Notes: generated by a model from the sequence alone, not told the origin. A stretch of 64,000 nucleotides of DNA from Streptomyces rubradiris (GCF_016860525.1 NZ_BNEA01000007.1:310001-374000), one strand, 5' to 3'; numbered from the stretch's first letter, positions 32,986 through 42,123 are shown. A program made the numbers and translations.

Positions 32986-34494
32986 ATGTCGCCTGGCCAC
33001 ACGTCGGACACCGCTCTCCCGTCTTCTCCGCCCGGGGCAGCACGTGCGGCGCCAACGGCCTCGATCCGCACGGCTGTCGTGTGGCTGCTGCCGATGCTGT
33101 GGACGTGCGTCTTCGGCCTGTGGGGGTTGTCGCGGCAGGACAGTGTGTGGCGGGACGAGGCCGCGACCTGGCAGGTGGCTCAGCGCTCGACGGCGGAGAT
33201 ATGGCACCTGTTGGCGAACGTCGACGTGGTCCATGGCCTCTACTACCTGCTGATGCACGTGCTGTTCACGTGTTTCGGGCCCGGCACCACGACCCTGCGG
33301 CTGCCATCGGTGCTGGCCACAGCGGTCGCGGCGGCTTGCGTGGCCGTCATCGGCCGCCGAGTGGCGGGTAGCTGGGCGGGCCTGGCCGCCGGCTTGGCGT
33401 TCGGGCTGCTGCCGGCCGTGCAGTTCCATCTCCAGGAGGGCCGGTCGTACGCGCTGGTGGCGGCCGGTGCGGCAATCTCCACCCTGTTCCTCACCACCGT
33501 CCTCCAGCGACCCGCCCGGACGCGCCATTGGGCTGCCTACAGCACCACTGTCCTCCTCACCGGCCTGCTGCACTGGCTCTCGCTCATGATCCTCGCGGCG
33601 CACCTGGCCACCTTGCTCTGGACCCGGGCCGGACGCGCGGTGCTGGCTCGCTGGGCGGCGGCGGCCGGGTGCGCCGTAGCGGGAGTGCTGCCGCTGATCG
33701 TCTTCAGCCGGGGCCAGTCCGTGCAAGTGGCGTGGATTCCGCCGTTGACCTGGCACATGCTGATCGGCCCAGCGGTCCTGCTGGCGATCGGCGGCACCTG
33801 CGCGCTGCCGGACCGGCCACGGGCAGGCCGTCTGTCGGCGGCGACCGTAGGTTTGCCGCTGCTCGCGGTGCCCCAACTCGGCCTGATCGCCCTGTCCTTG
33901 CTCCAGCCGGTCTTCCTGGACCGCTACGTCCTCTACAGCATGCTGGGGCTGGCCCTCCTGATCGGTGCTGCCGTCGGCGCGGCGGTACGGGCCGCCAGGC
34001 CCCGCTTCCCGACGGCGTCGAGGTGGATCCTCCCCGTCACGCTCGCCGTGGCCATGTCGGCCCTGCTGCCGCAGTCACTGGCCACACGGTCCCCGGCCAG
34101 CAGGGTGGACGACGTCCTGGCCATCGCCTCGGACATACGGCACCTGAAGCGGCCCGGGAACGCGGTGCTCTTCGTACCCCCACTCCGCAGGGACGTCAAG
34201 TCCCTCACCCCGGACGCCTTCGCCGGCCTGCGGGACATAGCCCTGGCGGTGCCCCCGGAGAAGTCCGGCACTCTGAGAGGCGTCGAGACGGCACCGGATC
34301 GCATACGCGCCGCGCTCCTTGCCGAGCAGCGGGTCCTGCTGGTGACGGACGCGTCCCCGGGGGCCCGCCCGGCGAGAGGCGCCCGGGACCGGATGAAGAC
34401 CGCTGTCCTGCACAGGTACTTCGTCCCGGTGGCCGACGAGCAGACCCGTGGCCGCAGGGTCATAGTGTACGAACGCCGGTCAACGCCTCGCTGA
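32986..34494 (+). CDS. Membrane glycosyltransferase, GT39/mannosyltransferase-like
   Basis: 502 residues with about 10 hydrophobic segments. The GT-C signature appears after TM1 as SVWRDEAATWQVA (the DE of the catalytic loop), followed by VDVVHGLYYLLMHVLF as in actinomycete Dol-P-Man type transferases. The C-terminal 120 residues form a soluble extracytoplasmic part. These enzymes transfer sugars from polyprenyl phosphate to proteins or glycolipids outside the membrane; the acceptor is unknown. It overlaps the convergent LysR gene by 15 bases. Confidence 0.78.
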   Translation: MSPGHTSDTALPSSPPGAARAAPTASIRTAVVWLLPMLWTCVFGLWGLSRQDSVWRDEAATWQVAQRSTAEIWHLLANVDVVHGLYYLLMHVLFTCFGPGTTTLRLPSVLATAVAAACVAVIGRRVAGSWAGLAAGLAFGLLPAVQFHLQEGRSYALVAAGAAISTLFLTTVLQRPARTRHWAAYSTTVLLTGLLHWLSLMILAAHLATLLWTRAGRAVLARWAAAAGCAVAGVLPLIVFSRGQSVQVAWIPPLTWHMLIGPAVLLAIGGTCALPDRPRAGRLSAATVGLPLLAVPQLGLIALSLLQPVFLDRYVLYSMLGLALLIGAAVGAAVRAARPRFPTASRWILPVTLAVAMSALLPQSLATRSPASRVDDVLAIASDIRHLKRPGNAVLFVPPLRRDVKSLTPDAFAGLRDIALAVPPEKSGTLRGVETAPDRIRAALLAEQRVLLVTDASPGARPARGARDRMKTAVLHRYFVPVADEQTRGRRVIVYERRSTPR

Positions 34495-35397
34495 CAACCC
34501 GTGGTTCCGCGCCACCTGTTCACTGAGGGCACGGATGAACGTCGTCACGTGCGGGCGGTCACCGCGGTGGCCGATCGCGACGACGCCGATGTGCCGGGTC
34601 GGAGCCGGTGCCTCGACCGGGACGATGCACACACCGGGCACGGCGGGGACGAGCGCGATGGAAGGGATCAGGGAGATTCCCATGCCCGCGGCGACGAGCG
34701 AGCAGGCGAAGAAGTAGTCGGTGGTGGTGCCGCGTACGTCCGGCTCGAAGCCGGCGCGCTCGGCGTAACGGCGTAGGTACGCCTCGGTCTTGAGGCATCC
34801 CAGCACCCAGGGCTCGGCTGCCAGTTCGGTGATGTCGAGCGACTCGCGGCCGGCGAGCCGGTGTTCCTCCGGCACAACGACGTGCAGGGGGTCTTCCATG
34901 AGGGCGGTCCACCGCGGACCGGGACGCGGGCCGAGGGGCAGCGGGCCGTCGAAGTGGTAGGCGAGAGCGAGGTCGACGGCGCCTTGGCGGACAAGGGGCA
35001 GGGTGTGCTCGGGCTCGCCCTCCCGGACATGGAGCAGGGTGCCGGGGTGGGCCGCCATGAACCGGGGGAGGGCGCCGGGCAGCAGGTGCCTGCCGCCGCT
35101 GGTGAAGGTCGCGACGGTGAACTGCACGCGCCCGGTGCTGAGTTGCTCGACCCGCTGCTGGGCCTGTGCGAGCTCGGCCACGACGGACTCGGCGGCCCCC
35201 ACCATGATCTGGCCGGCCTGGGTGAGGGTGACTCCGCGCGTGCTGCGGGTCACGACCGGCGTGCCGAGGCTGCGTTCCAGCACCGCCACGTGCTGGGAGA
35301 CGGCAGAGGGGGTGAGGCGGAGCGCCGCGGCGGCCCTGCTGAAGCTCCCGTGGTCCGCCACCGCTCGCAGCACACGGAGCCGCTGCACATCGATCAA
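34480..35397 (-). CDS. LysR-family transcriptional regulator
   Basis: 305 residues from a TTG start at 35397, which has AAGGAAAACTG upstream; a longer ATG start at 35487 would add an odd N-terminus through the regulatory region. HTH: GSFSRAAAALRLTPSAVSQHVAVLERSLG. The effector domain ends RALSEQVARNHG. It is divergent from the aldo/keto reductase gene, with a 12-base palindrome in the gap, so it probably controls that gene. Confidence 0.8.
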   Translation of the reverse strand: MIDVQRLRVLRAVADHGSFSRAAAALRLTPSAVSQHVAVLERSLGTPVVTRSTRGVTLTQAGQIMVGAAESVVAELAQAQQRVEQLSTGRVQFTVATFTSGGRHLLPGALPRFMAAHPGTLLHVREGEPEHTLPLVRQGAVDLALAYHFDGPLPLGPRPGPRWTALMEDPLHVVVPEEHRLAGRESLDITELAAEPWVLGCLKTEAYLRRYAERAGFEPDVRGTTTDYFFACSLVAAGMGISLIPSIALVPAVPGVCIVPVEAPAPTRHIGVVAIGHRGDRPHVTTFIRALSEQVARNHGLSARR

Positions 35398-35422
35398 CAG
35401 TTTTCCTTGGGGCGTTTCCAGT

Positions 35423-35434
35423 AAGTGGCCACTT
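35423..35434. promoter_or_regulatory. Palindrome AAGTGGCCACTT
   Basis: Perfect 12-base palindrome 26 bases upstream of the LysR TTG start, in the divergent region shared with the aldo/keto reductase gene. A TTGACG hexamer follows at 35441-35446. It is a probable LysR autoregulatory site. Confidence 0.45.
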
Positions 35435-35645
35435 CTGCTGTTGACGATAGGTGTGCAGGCTGGGGACATGCAAAGGATCTGTGTCATCGGCGGTCCCCGG
35501 TGACGGCGAAGGCGCCACTACGCCATGAGCAACGTCCTTGCGGAAAAACCGGGTTACTTCTTCCGCGGCGCCGCCGACCAGTTGCCTGCCGCCGCTGCCC
35601 GAACCCTCGTCTCATCCCCCGCCGCTCGAAGGGACACCAACCACC

Positions 35646-36530
35646 GTGCAGTACCGCACCATCGGAGACGCCACCGTCAGCGCCATCGGCCTCGGTGCCA
35701 TGCCGCTGTCCATCGAGAACCGCCCGGACGAGCGGCGGGCCGTCGCCACCGTGCACGCCGCCCTCGACGCCGGCGTCACGCTGATCGACACCGCCGACAG
35801 CTATCACTGGCACGCCGGCGAGGCCGGCCACAACGAGCTGCTGATCGCCCGCGCCCTGGCCCGCTACGGCGGGGACACCTCCGACGTCCTGATCGCCACC
35901 AAGGGCGGTCGCGGCCGGCCCGGTGACGGCAGCTGGACGGTCACCGGCACCCCGGAACACCTGAAGCGCGCCGCCGAAGCGTCCGTCAAGCGGCTGGGCG
36001 TCGAGGCGATCGGCCTGTACCAGTTGCACAAGCCCGACCCGGCCGTGCCCTGGGCGGAGTCCGTCGGAGCCCTGCGCGAACTCCTCGACGCGGGCACGAT
36101 CCGCGCCGCCGGCATCTCCAACGTCACCACCGCCCAGATCCGCGAGGCACACGCGATCCTCGGCGACGGACTGGTCTCCGTGCAGAACCAGTACTCGCCC
36201 GCGGTCCGCGACAGCGAGCCCCAGCTGCGGCTCAGCGCCGAGCTGGGCCTGGCGTTCCTGCCCTGGAGCCCCCTCGGCGGCATCTCCCGCAGCTCCCTCG
36301 ACGGCCCCTCCGGCCCGACCTCCCACGACACCGCCTTCCACCGCGTCGCGGCCGGGCACGGGGTCAGTCCACAGCGGGTCGCCCTGGCCTGGCTGCTCTC
36401 CCGCTCCCCGGCCGTGATCCCGCTGCCGGGGGCCGGCCGCCCGGCCTCCATCACCGACTCGGCGCAGGCCACGGAGATCAGGCTGAGCGAGGCGGAACTG
36501 GCATGGCTGGAGAGCGAAATGCCGTCCTGA
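35646..36530 (+). CDS. Aldo/keto reductase
   Basis: 294 residues of the AKR (beta/alpha)8 fold. The catalytic tetrad is visible: Asp and Tyr in LIDTADSYHW, Lys in LIATKGGRG and His in YQLHKPDP. The NADPH loop SRSPAVIPLPGAGRPASITDSA lies near the C-terminus. The GTG at 35646 preserves the typical VQYRTIGDATVSAIGLG start. It is divergent from a LysR gene. The substrate is unknown; the family includes general aldehyde reductases and pyridoxal reductase. Confidence 0.85.
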   Translation: MQYRTIGDATVSAIGLGAMPLSIENRPDERRAVATVHAALDAGVTLIDTADSYHWHAGEAGHNELLIARALARYGGDTSDVLIATKGGRGRPGDGSWTVTGTPEHLKRAAEASVKRLGVEAIGLYQLHKPDPAVPWAESVGALRELLDAGTIRAAGISNVTTAQIREAHAILGDGLVSVQNQYSPAVRDSEPQLRLSAELGLAFLPWSPLGGISRSSLDGPSGPTSHDTAFHRVAAGHGVSPQRVALAWLLSRSPAVIPLPGAGRPASITDSAQATEIRLSEAELAWLESEMPS

Positions 36531-36552
36531 ACGCGCTTGGGCGCTCCAGCCG

Positions 36553-37512
36553 TCAGCTGTTGTCAGTTCCGTCCGGGAGCCCCAAGGTGACGGTGAGGGT
36601 GCCCGGGGAGAAGCCGTCGAAGGAGTGCTCCCAGCTCGCTTCGGGCCAGTGGTAGGTCACACGGCCCTCCTCGGGACGGTACTCGGCCGTGTACACCGTG
36701 CCCAGCCACTCGTCGTACGCGCCTTGGTACAGCGGCGGTCGTAGCATCGCCGCGACATCGATGCCCGTCGCCCGTACGGCGGCCAGCCGCGCCTGTGTGC
36801 GGGTGACTCGTTCCTGTTCGTCCGGCACCGGCAGGTGCTGGTGGTTGGCCGCGCAGGAGTCCGGCGTCTCTGTCAGCGGGATGTCGGGTCCGACGTGGAC
36901 CGTCACGGTCCGGCCCGGGTCGACGAGGGTGACGTTCTGCGGAATCGCGATGGGTATGGTGCGCAGGCTGTCCAGCGCGTCATCGACGGTCCGGCAGGTC
37001 TCCAGCAGATAGCGCAGCACTATGGGGAGAGCGAATCCCGGCCCGTGGACGTACCTCCCGCCGAAGGTGAGCGACACCGCGAGGCCCGCGTCGTTCATGC
37101 CGTCCAGCAGCCCCCACCCGGCCTCCTGCATACCGATCACAGGACGCAGGAAGCGGGAGGAGACGATGGTTCCTTCGCAGTGTTCGGGAGCGAAGTCGTA
37201 GTTCCTGAGCAGGGTGCCCTCGCGGCCGATCTGGGTGCAGCCGGAGAAGAACGGCCGCACCTCTGCCATCGTGAGAAGAGTTCTGGCTTGCGGTGAGGGC
37301 AGTTGGCCGGCGAGCCGGTCGAGTGCCGGGACCAGTTCGGGCATGTGCTCCTCGAAGAGCCGCCGGGCACGGGCCGCACCCTCGGGAGTCCGTCCCTGCT
37401 CGGTCAGCCAGTCCGGCGCGCCCACCATGGCCGGCCGGACGCGTTCGGCCCATCGCCCGTCACCACCGTCACCGATCTCGATGGCATGGAATGTCTTGAT
37501 GTACTGAGTCAT
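36553..37512 (-). CDS. C45-family acyltransferase/hydrolase (IAT-like Ntn protein)
   Basis: 319 residues. The Ntn-hydrolase pattern FFSGCTQIGREGTLLRNYDFAPE contains the probable nucleophile Cys of C45 proteins (acyl-CoA:isopenicillin N acyltransferase-like), and WGLLDGMNDAGLAVSLTFGGR is the matching substrate-pocket region. These enzymes mature by self-cleavage before the Cys; here the Cys is about 95 residues in. ATG 37512 was chosen although the ribosome binding site is weak. It ends 22 bases from the convergent aldo/keto reductase. The substrate, probably an amide, is unknown. Confidence 0.72.
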   Translation of the reverse strand: MTQYIKTFHAIEIGDGGDGRWAERVRPAMVGAPDWLTEQGRTPEGAARARRLFEEHMPELVPALDRLAGQLPSPQARTLLTMAEVRPFFSGCTQIGREGTLLRNYDFAPEHCEGTIVSSRFLRPVIGMQEAGWGLLDGMNDAGLAVSLTFGGRYVHGPGFALPIVLRYLLETCRTVDDALDSLRTIPIAIPQNVTLVDPGRTVTVHVGPDIPLTETPDSCAANHQHLPVPDEQERVTRTQARLAAVRATGIDVAAMLRPPLYQGAYDEWLGTVYTAEYRPEEGRVTYHWPEASWEHSFDGFSPGTLTVTLGLPDGTDNS

Positions 37513-37595
37513 GAGGCAGCACTCAACTCCATTTCCAGCCCTTGCTTCAATGGCCGCACGCTTCGTCAGTGGATCAGCGCACAGGGGCGGGTCGG

Positions 37596-38822
37596 CTACG
37601 GCAGACCGTTCGCGCCGCGTCCGGTCATGCGCCTGCGGAACAGCACGGCCGCGTCCAGCAGGCACAGCGCGGACACCAGGGCGGTGAAGAGCTGCACGGC
37701 CGTCAGCAGACCGGTGGTCGTGGCCAGGAGGCCGACGCCGATGACGGGGACGCCCACACCGAGGTAGACGACGACGTAGAAGCTGGAGAGCACGTCCGCG
37801 TGCCTGCCCTGGGGGGCGGCCCGGTTGATCTTGGTGATGCCGCCGAGGAAGGCCAGTCCCTGGCCGGCGCCGCCGACGACGGTGGCCGCCAGGAGCAGCG
37901 GGAGGGAGGAGAGGCCGCCGGCCACGGCGAGCAGCACCAGGCCGGCGGCCAGTACGACCAGGCCGGTGATCTGGACGCCGGGTGCCCGGCGCCCCGCTGC
38001 CGCGATCTGGGCGAGTACGGAGCAGGCGAGCATCAGCGTGACGGCACCGCCGGCCAGGGCCAGGTTGTCGCTGCCGGAGAGTTTCGTGACGTAGGTCGGC
38101 ACCAGGCTCAGGAAGAGCCCGATCACGGAGAAGGCGAGGAAGCACGCCGTGCCGCTGGAGAGGAACAGCCCGCGCATCGCGGCCGGGACGGTGGGGCGGC
38201 GGGGGCGCCAGCGGGTCGTGGGCCGGGTGGTGGGAAGGGTGGCCATGGCGATGGCCGCGGGGACCAGCAGCACGATCTCCAGGGCGTAGGGCAGGACGTA
38301 GGGCCAGGGGGCGTACTCGGCGAGCAGGCCCGCGATCAGGGGGCCCGCCCCCAGCCCGCCGACGGAGGCGACCGTCGACACCAGCGCGGCCCGGCCCCGG
38401 TCGCCACGGGGTTCCAGCTCGGTCAGTGCCGCGGTGAGCGCGCCGGAGGCGGCACCCACGGCGAGGCCCTGGAGCAGGCGGGCGGCGAAGAGCCAGCCGA
38501 CGTCGTCGGCGAGCGCGAAGGCGAGCGAGCCGAGGGCGGCCAGTACCACGGCCGGCAGGAGTACGGCGCGGCGCCCCACGGAGTCGGACAGCGGGCCGGC
38601 GATCAGTAAGGAGGGGATCAGCGAGGCGACGTACACCGCGAAGATCAGCGTGACCACGAGCGGGGAGAAGCCGAACTCGCGCTCGTAGCCGCGGTACAGA
38701 GGGGTGGGCAGGTTGGTGCCGGTCAGCAGGCAGAGGAGCGTGTAGGCGGTGGCCCAGAATCGGGCCGGGCTGCGCGGGACGGTCTTGGGTTCGGTGGAGG
38801 CCGTCAGGCCGTGCGTGGTCAT
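37596..38822 (-). CDS. MFS transporter with a TTA codon
   Basis: 408 residues, about 12 hydrophobic segments; motif A is LIAGPLSDSVGRRAVLLP. Codon 72 (38609-38607) is TTA, the leucine codon read only by the bldA tRNA in Streptomyces, so translation may be limited to late growth. It is divergent from a TetR gene whose three operator copies cover its promoter. It is probably an efflux pump induced by a TetR ligand. Confidence 0.82.
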   Translation of the reverse strand: MTTHGLTASTEPKTVPRSPARFWATAYTLLCLLTGTNLPTPLYRGYEREFGFSPLVVTLIFAVYVASLIPSLLIAGPLSDSVGRRAVLLPAVVLAALGSLAFALADDVGWLFAARLLQGLAVGAASGALTAALTELEPRGDRGRAALVSTVASVGGLGAGPLIAGLLAEYAPWPYVLPYALEIVLLVPAAIAMATLPTTRPTTRWRPRRPTVPAAMRGLFLSSGTACFLAFSVIGLFLSLVPTYVTKLSGSDNLALAGGAVTLMLACSVLAQIAAAGRRAPGVQITGLVVLAAGLVLLAVAGGLSSLPLLLAATVVGGAGQGLAFLGGITKINRAAPQGRHADVLSSFYVVVYLGVGVPVIGVGLLATTTGLLTAVQLFTALVSALCLLDAAVLFRRRMTGRGANGLP

Positions 38823-38884
38823 CTCGTGGTCCTCGGGTCGGTGTCGCGGGGGTGCGTCGTCGCGGCGCTTCGGCCGGACGTGTG

Positions 38885-38949
38885 TGACCGGCGGTCAGTC
38901 AAACAAATGACCGACGGTCAGTCAATGGAAGGGAAGCGACCGGCGGTCA
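38885..38949. promoter_or_regulatory. Three copies of a TetR operator (TGACCGNCGGTCA)
   Basis: TGACCGGCGGTCA at 38885-38897, TGACCGACGGTCA at 38908-38920 and CGACCGGCGGTCA at 38937-38949. Each is a near-perfect palindrome; centres are 23 and 29 bases apart. They fill the gap between the divergent MFS and TetR genes. Confidence 0.8.
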
Positions 38950-39004
38950 GATATATTGGGCAGCCCCTACAGGGCGCCACGACACCGCGTGAACGGAGGT
39001 GGGC

Positions 39005-39643
39005 ATGCCGGCGACGACGCGGAGGAAGCGGGTCACCAAGAGCCCCGACGACCGCAGGGACGACATCCTGCGCGCAGGGCAACGCGTGTTCGGCACAACA
39101 GGCTTCGAACGCGCCACCATCTCCGAACTCGCGGACGCGGCCGAGATCGGCAAGGGCACCTTCTACCTGTACTTCGAGTCCAAGGACCACCTGCTCGGCG
39201 CGCTGTGGGAGCGCTATGTCGACGCCATCGTCTCCACCGCGCAGGAGATCCTGGACGAGAGCGACGGCTGGTGGCCCACCATCGACCGGGTGATGGGCGC
39301 CCTCGTCCGGCACGCCATCGCGAACGCCGAACTGCACCGGATCGTCTACGGTTCGGCCAACGCCAAGGCCCTGGAGCTGTGCCGGCAGGCCAACCAGCGG
39401 GTCATCGACCTGATGTGCGCGTTCGTCGAAGAGGGCACGGACGCCGGCGCGTTCCGGGCCGGCGACACCCGCGTGGCGTTCCGCATGGCCTACCACGCGT
39501 CCGACGGCCTGCTGGACGACCTCATCGGCCAGGGGGACGAGAGGGCCGACATCGACGAGCGCCGCGTGACCGCCATGGTCCTCGAACTGGTACACCGCGC
39601 CCTGGGCGACCACACGTACGCGCCCGCTCTGACGCACGGCTGA
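39005..39643 (+). CDS. TetR-family transcriptional regulator
   Basis: 212 residues; HTH is RVFGTTGFERATISELADAAEIGKGTFYLYFESKDHLL (about 28-65). ATG 39005 with GGAGGTGGGC is preferred over a GTG two codons earlier. It lies directly downstream of three matching palindromes shared with the divergent MFS gene, a classic repressor-pump pair. Confidence 0.87.
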   Translation: MPATTRRKRVTKSPDDRRDDILRAGQRVFGTTGFERATISELADAAEIGKGTFYLYFESKDHLLGALWERYVDAIVSTAQEILDESDGWWPTIDRVMGALVRHAIANAELHRIVYGSANAKALELCRQANQRVIDLMCAFVEEGTDAGAFRAGDTRVAFRMAYHASDGLLDDLIGQGDERADIDERRVTAMVLELVHRALGDHTYAPALTHG

Positions 39644-39839
39644 ACTCGCCTGCCACAACCGCTGATCGACACCACCGCTGCCGCTCAGCGGGGGGACAGA
39701 GGCGCCGCTACGGGCTGGTCGGGCAGGTCCGGGCCACGGCGCTGCGGCTGTTGCCCGGTGTGCGCTGTCGACGGCATGTGCTGCGTCGGTACTCGCTGAC
39801 GTGGCGCAGGCCCGGCTGCGGAGGGCCCTGAGGGTCGGG

Positions 39840-40685
39840 TCAGGTCACGTCGTCGTCCGTGCTGCCGAAGCGGTGGGCCGTGCAGAGGAGGGCGGTGATC
39901 GCGGTCAGCAGGAGGACGCCCGCCTCCAGGGCCGGCGGTGGCTGCCAGGTGCCCCAGTGGACGCCGGCCGCAGTGGTGGGGCCGGCGGTGCGGCGCAGGA
40001 GGTCGGTGGCGTAGGCGAGCGGGTTGAGGGCGGCCGCGGTGGACACCCAGGAGGGCAGGGTGGACAGGGGAACGAGGGCACCCGATCCGAAGAGCAGGGG
40101 GGCGCTGGTCAGTGCCAGGAGCGTGCTGAAGGTCTCGGGCCCCCGGGTGTGTACGGCCGGTACGAGGGCGAGCGCGGTCACCGTGAAGGAGGCCAGGGCC
40201 AGTTCCGCGAGGAGGCCGGCGAGCAGCAGGGGCCGGTAGGGCAGTCCGCCGGCCGGTGCCAGGGCGAGCAGGACGGCGCCCTGGGCCGTGGCCGTGGCGC
40301 AGCCGCCGAGGCAGATCCCGCACAGCAGGCTCGACCGGCGGGCGGGGGTCACCAGCAGCTCGCGGACGTTGCCGTTGTACCGGTCGGTGATCAGGCGGAT
40401 GCCCACGCTGACGGCCGGCGCCTGGATGGCCATGAGCAGGATGCCGGGGTAGAGGAAGGCGCGGTACTGGCCGCCGACGGCGCTGTCGGGGACGAGCGCG
40501 GACAGGCCGCCGCCGAAGGCGAGCAGGAACAGCAGGGGCTGCAGGAGCATCAGCACGGTGTTCGTCGGGTTGGCGACCAGCCGTAGCCAGTCGCGTGTGA
40601 TGAGCGCGCGGACGGCGCGCAGTTCCTGACGCACGCCGCCCTCCCCGGCGTGCCCCGCCCTGGACGGGACGCGTGCCGTCGTCAC
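39840..40685 (-). CDS. ABC-2 type permease of the lasso peptide cluster
   Basis: 281 residues with about six hydrophobic segments and the DrrB/NodJ-like pattern: RDWLRLVANPTNTVLMLLQPLLFLLAFGGG, then the ABC-2 signature RLITDRYNGNVRELLVTPARRSSLLCG. GTG 40685 overlaps the ATPase stop (GTGA). With the adjacent ATPase it forms a DrrAB-like exporter, probably for the mature lasso peptide and for producer immunity. Confidence 0.85.
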   Translation of the reverse strand: MTTARVPSRAGHAGEGGVRQELRAVRALITRDWLRLVANPTNTVLMLLQPLLFLLAFGGGLSALVPDSAVGGQYRAFLYPGILLMAIQAPAVSVGIRLITDRYNGNVRELLVTPARRSSLLCGICLGGCATATAQGAVLLALAPAGGLPYRPLLLAGLLAELALASFTVTALALVPAVHTRGPETFSTLLALTSAPLLFGSGALVPLSTLPSWVSTAAALNPLAYATDLLRRTAGPTTAAGVHWGTWQPPPALEAGVLLLTAITALLCTAHRFGSTDDDVT

Positions 40686-41689
40686 GGGGTGCCGCTCTCG
40701 GGGTCGAAGGGGCGGCCGGTGTGGTGGAAGAAGACGTCGTCCAGGGTCGGCACGGTGGCGGTGGCCGTATGGATGTGGATGCCGTGTGCGCCGAGGGTGG
40801 CGCACAGCCTGGGCAGCCACTCGGCGCTGTCGGTCACCGGCACGGTGACCTCCTCGCAGCCGTCGAAGGCGGTGCGGCCGTGGTCGGTTCTGAGCAGGGC
40901 GGCGGCCCGCCGGTTGTCGCTGGTGCGCAACCGTACGGTCTCCTGGCCGAGGGCGGATTTCAGGCCGGCGGGCGTGCCGTGGGCGACGATGCGGCCGTGG
41001 TCGATGATGGCGAGCCGGTCGCAGTACTCGGCCTCTTCCAGGTAGTGCGTGGTGACGAAGACGGTGATGCGTTCGTCCTCCCGCAGACGGCGCAGGTGTT
41101 GCCACAGGCGGGCACGGGCGGGCGGGTCGAGTCCGGCGGTCGGTTCGTCCAGGAAGAGCACGCGGGGTTCGTGCAGCAGGGCGCGGGCGATGTCGAGGCG
41201 GCGGCGCATGCCGCCGGAGAGGGTGCGTACGCGTGCGTGCCGGTGTTCGGCGAGCCGGGCGGCGCTCAGCACCTGGCCGGTGCGGGAGCGGGCGTCGGAG
41301 CGGGACAGACCGTGCAGGCGCGCGTGCAGTTGCAGGCTCTGGGCGCAGGTCAGGTCGCGCTCCAGGGCGCTGTGCTGGAAGAGGACGCCGACGCGGCGGC
41401 GCACCAGGTGCGATTCGGTGAGCACGTTCGCCCCGGCGACCCAGGCCTCCCCCGCGCTGGGCCTCTTCAGCGCGCACAGCATGGACACGGTGGTGGACTT
41501 CCCCGCGCCGTTGGGGCCGAGGAAGGCGAACATCTCGCCGGTCGCGACGGTCAGGTCCACGCCCCGTACGGCGTCCTGGCCGCCGGGATAGGTCTTGGCC
41601 AGTCCCCGGGTGTGGACCGCGTACGGCAGGGCGCGGCGGGTTCCCCGGGCGGCGGTGGTGTCCGTGGTGGGGCTCGGGCGTCCGGTCAT
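40682..41689 (-). CDS. ABC transporter ATPase (DrrA-like) of the lasso cluster
   Basis: 335 residues. Walker A GPNGAGKST, Q-loop LFQHSAL, signature LSGGMRRRLDIARALL, Walker B VLFLDEPTAGLD and the switch His in FVTTHYLEEAE are all present. The C-terminal extension ends TVPTLDDVFFHHTG as in DrrA-type drug exporters. ATG 41689 overlaps the B2 protease stop (ATGA). It partners the downstream permease. Confidence 0.9.
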   Translation of the reverse strand: MTGRPSPTTDTTAARGTRRALPYAVHTRGLAKTYPGGQDAVRGVDLTVATGEMFAFLGPNGAGKSTTVSMLCALKRPSAGEAWVAGANVLTESHLVRRRVGVLFQHSALERDLTCAQSLQLHARLHGLSRSDARSRTGQVLSAARLAEHRHARVRTLSGGMRRRLDIARALLHEPRVLFLDEPTAGLDPPARARLWQHLRRLREDERITVFVTTHYLEEAEYCDRLAIIDHGRIVAHGTPAGLKSALGQETVRLRTSDNRRAAALLRTDHGRTAFDGCEEVTVPVTDSAEWLPRLCATLGAHGIHIHTATATVPTLDDVFFHHTGRPFDPESGTP

Positions 41690-42123
41690 GAGCGGTTCCC
41701 GGTGAGCGGCAGGGGCGGGACGGTGATGACGGGCGTGTAGCCGCGTTCGTGTGCCGGTTCGCCCACGGGCTCGGAGCCGACGGCGACCCAGGCGTGGGCA
41801 CGGAAGGGTTCGGTGCGCACGCCGGTGCACCAGGTGGGCCAGGCCCCCCACGCCCGGCACAACAGGGCGGTGGCCAGGGAGCGTTGCAGACAGCTGCGGT
41901 CGGCGGCGCAGCGCGGGCTGACGGTGATGACGGCCTGCCGGGCCGCGGCGGCCTGCTGCCGGGTGGCGGGGACGGCTCCGCGGCGCAGCAGGTGCAGGAC
42001 GGCGCGGATGCGGCGCGGTCCGGCGCCGGCCAGCGGACGGGCGGCGGCCACGGCCAGCAGGGCGAGCAGACGGCGCGGCCGTGGGACGACGGCCGGTTGG
42101 GGTGCTCCGACGGGGTCGGTCAT
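41686..42123 (-). CDS. Lasso peptide leader protease (B2, transglutaminase-like)
   Basis: 145 residues of the lasso B2 family, which cuts the leader from the precursor. The catalytic Cys is in DRSCLQRSLATALLCR (about 78) and His in FRAHAWVAVG (about 110). The acidic member of the triad is not obvious; where Asp is expected the sequence reads VAVGSEPVGE. The length fits stand-alone B2 proteins that work with a separate RRE protein, here the next gene upstream. Confidence 0.88.
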   Translation of the reverse strand: MTDPVGAPQPAVVPRPRRLLALLAVAAARPLAGAGPRRIRAVLHLLRRGAVPATRQQAAAARQAVITVSPRCAADRSCLQRSLATALLCRAWGAWPTWCTGVRTEPFRAHAWVAVGSEPVGEPAHERGYTPVITVPPLPLTGNRS

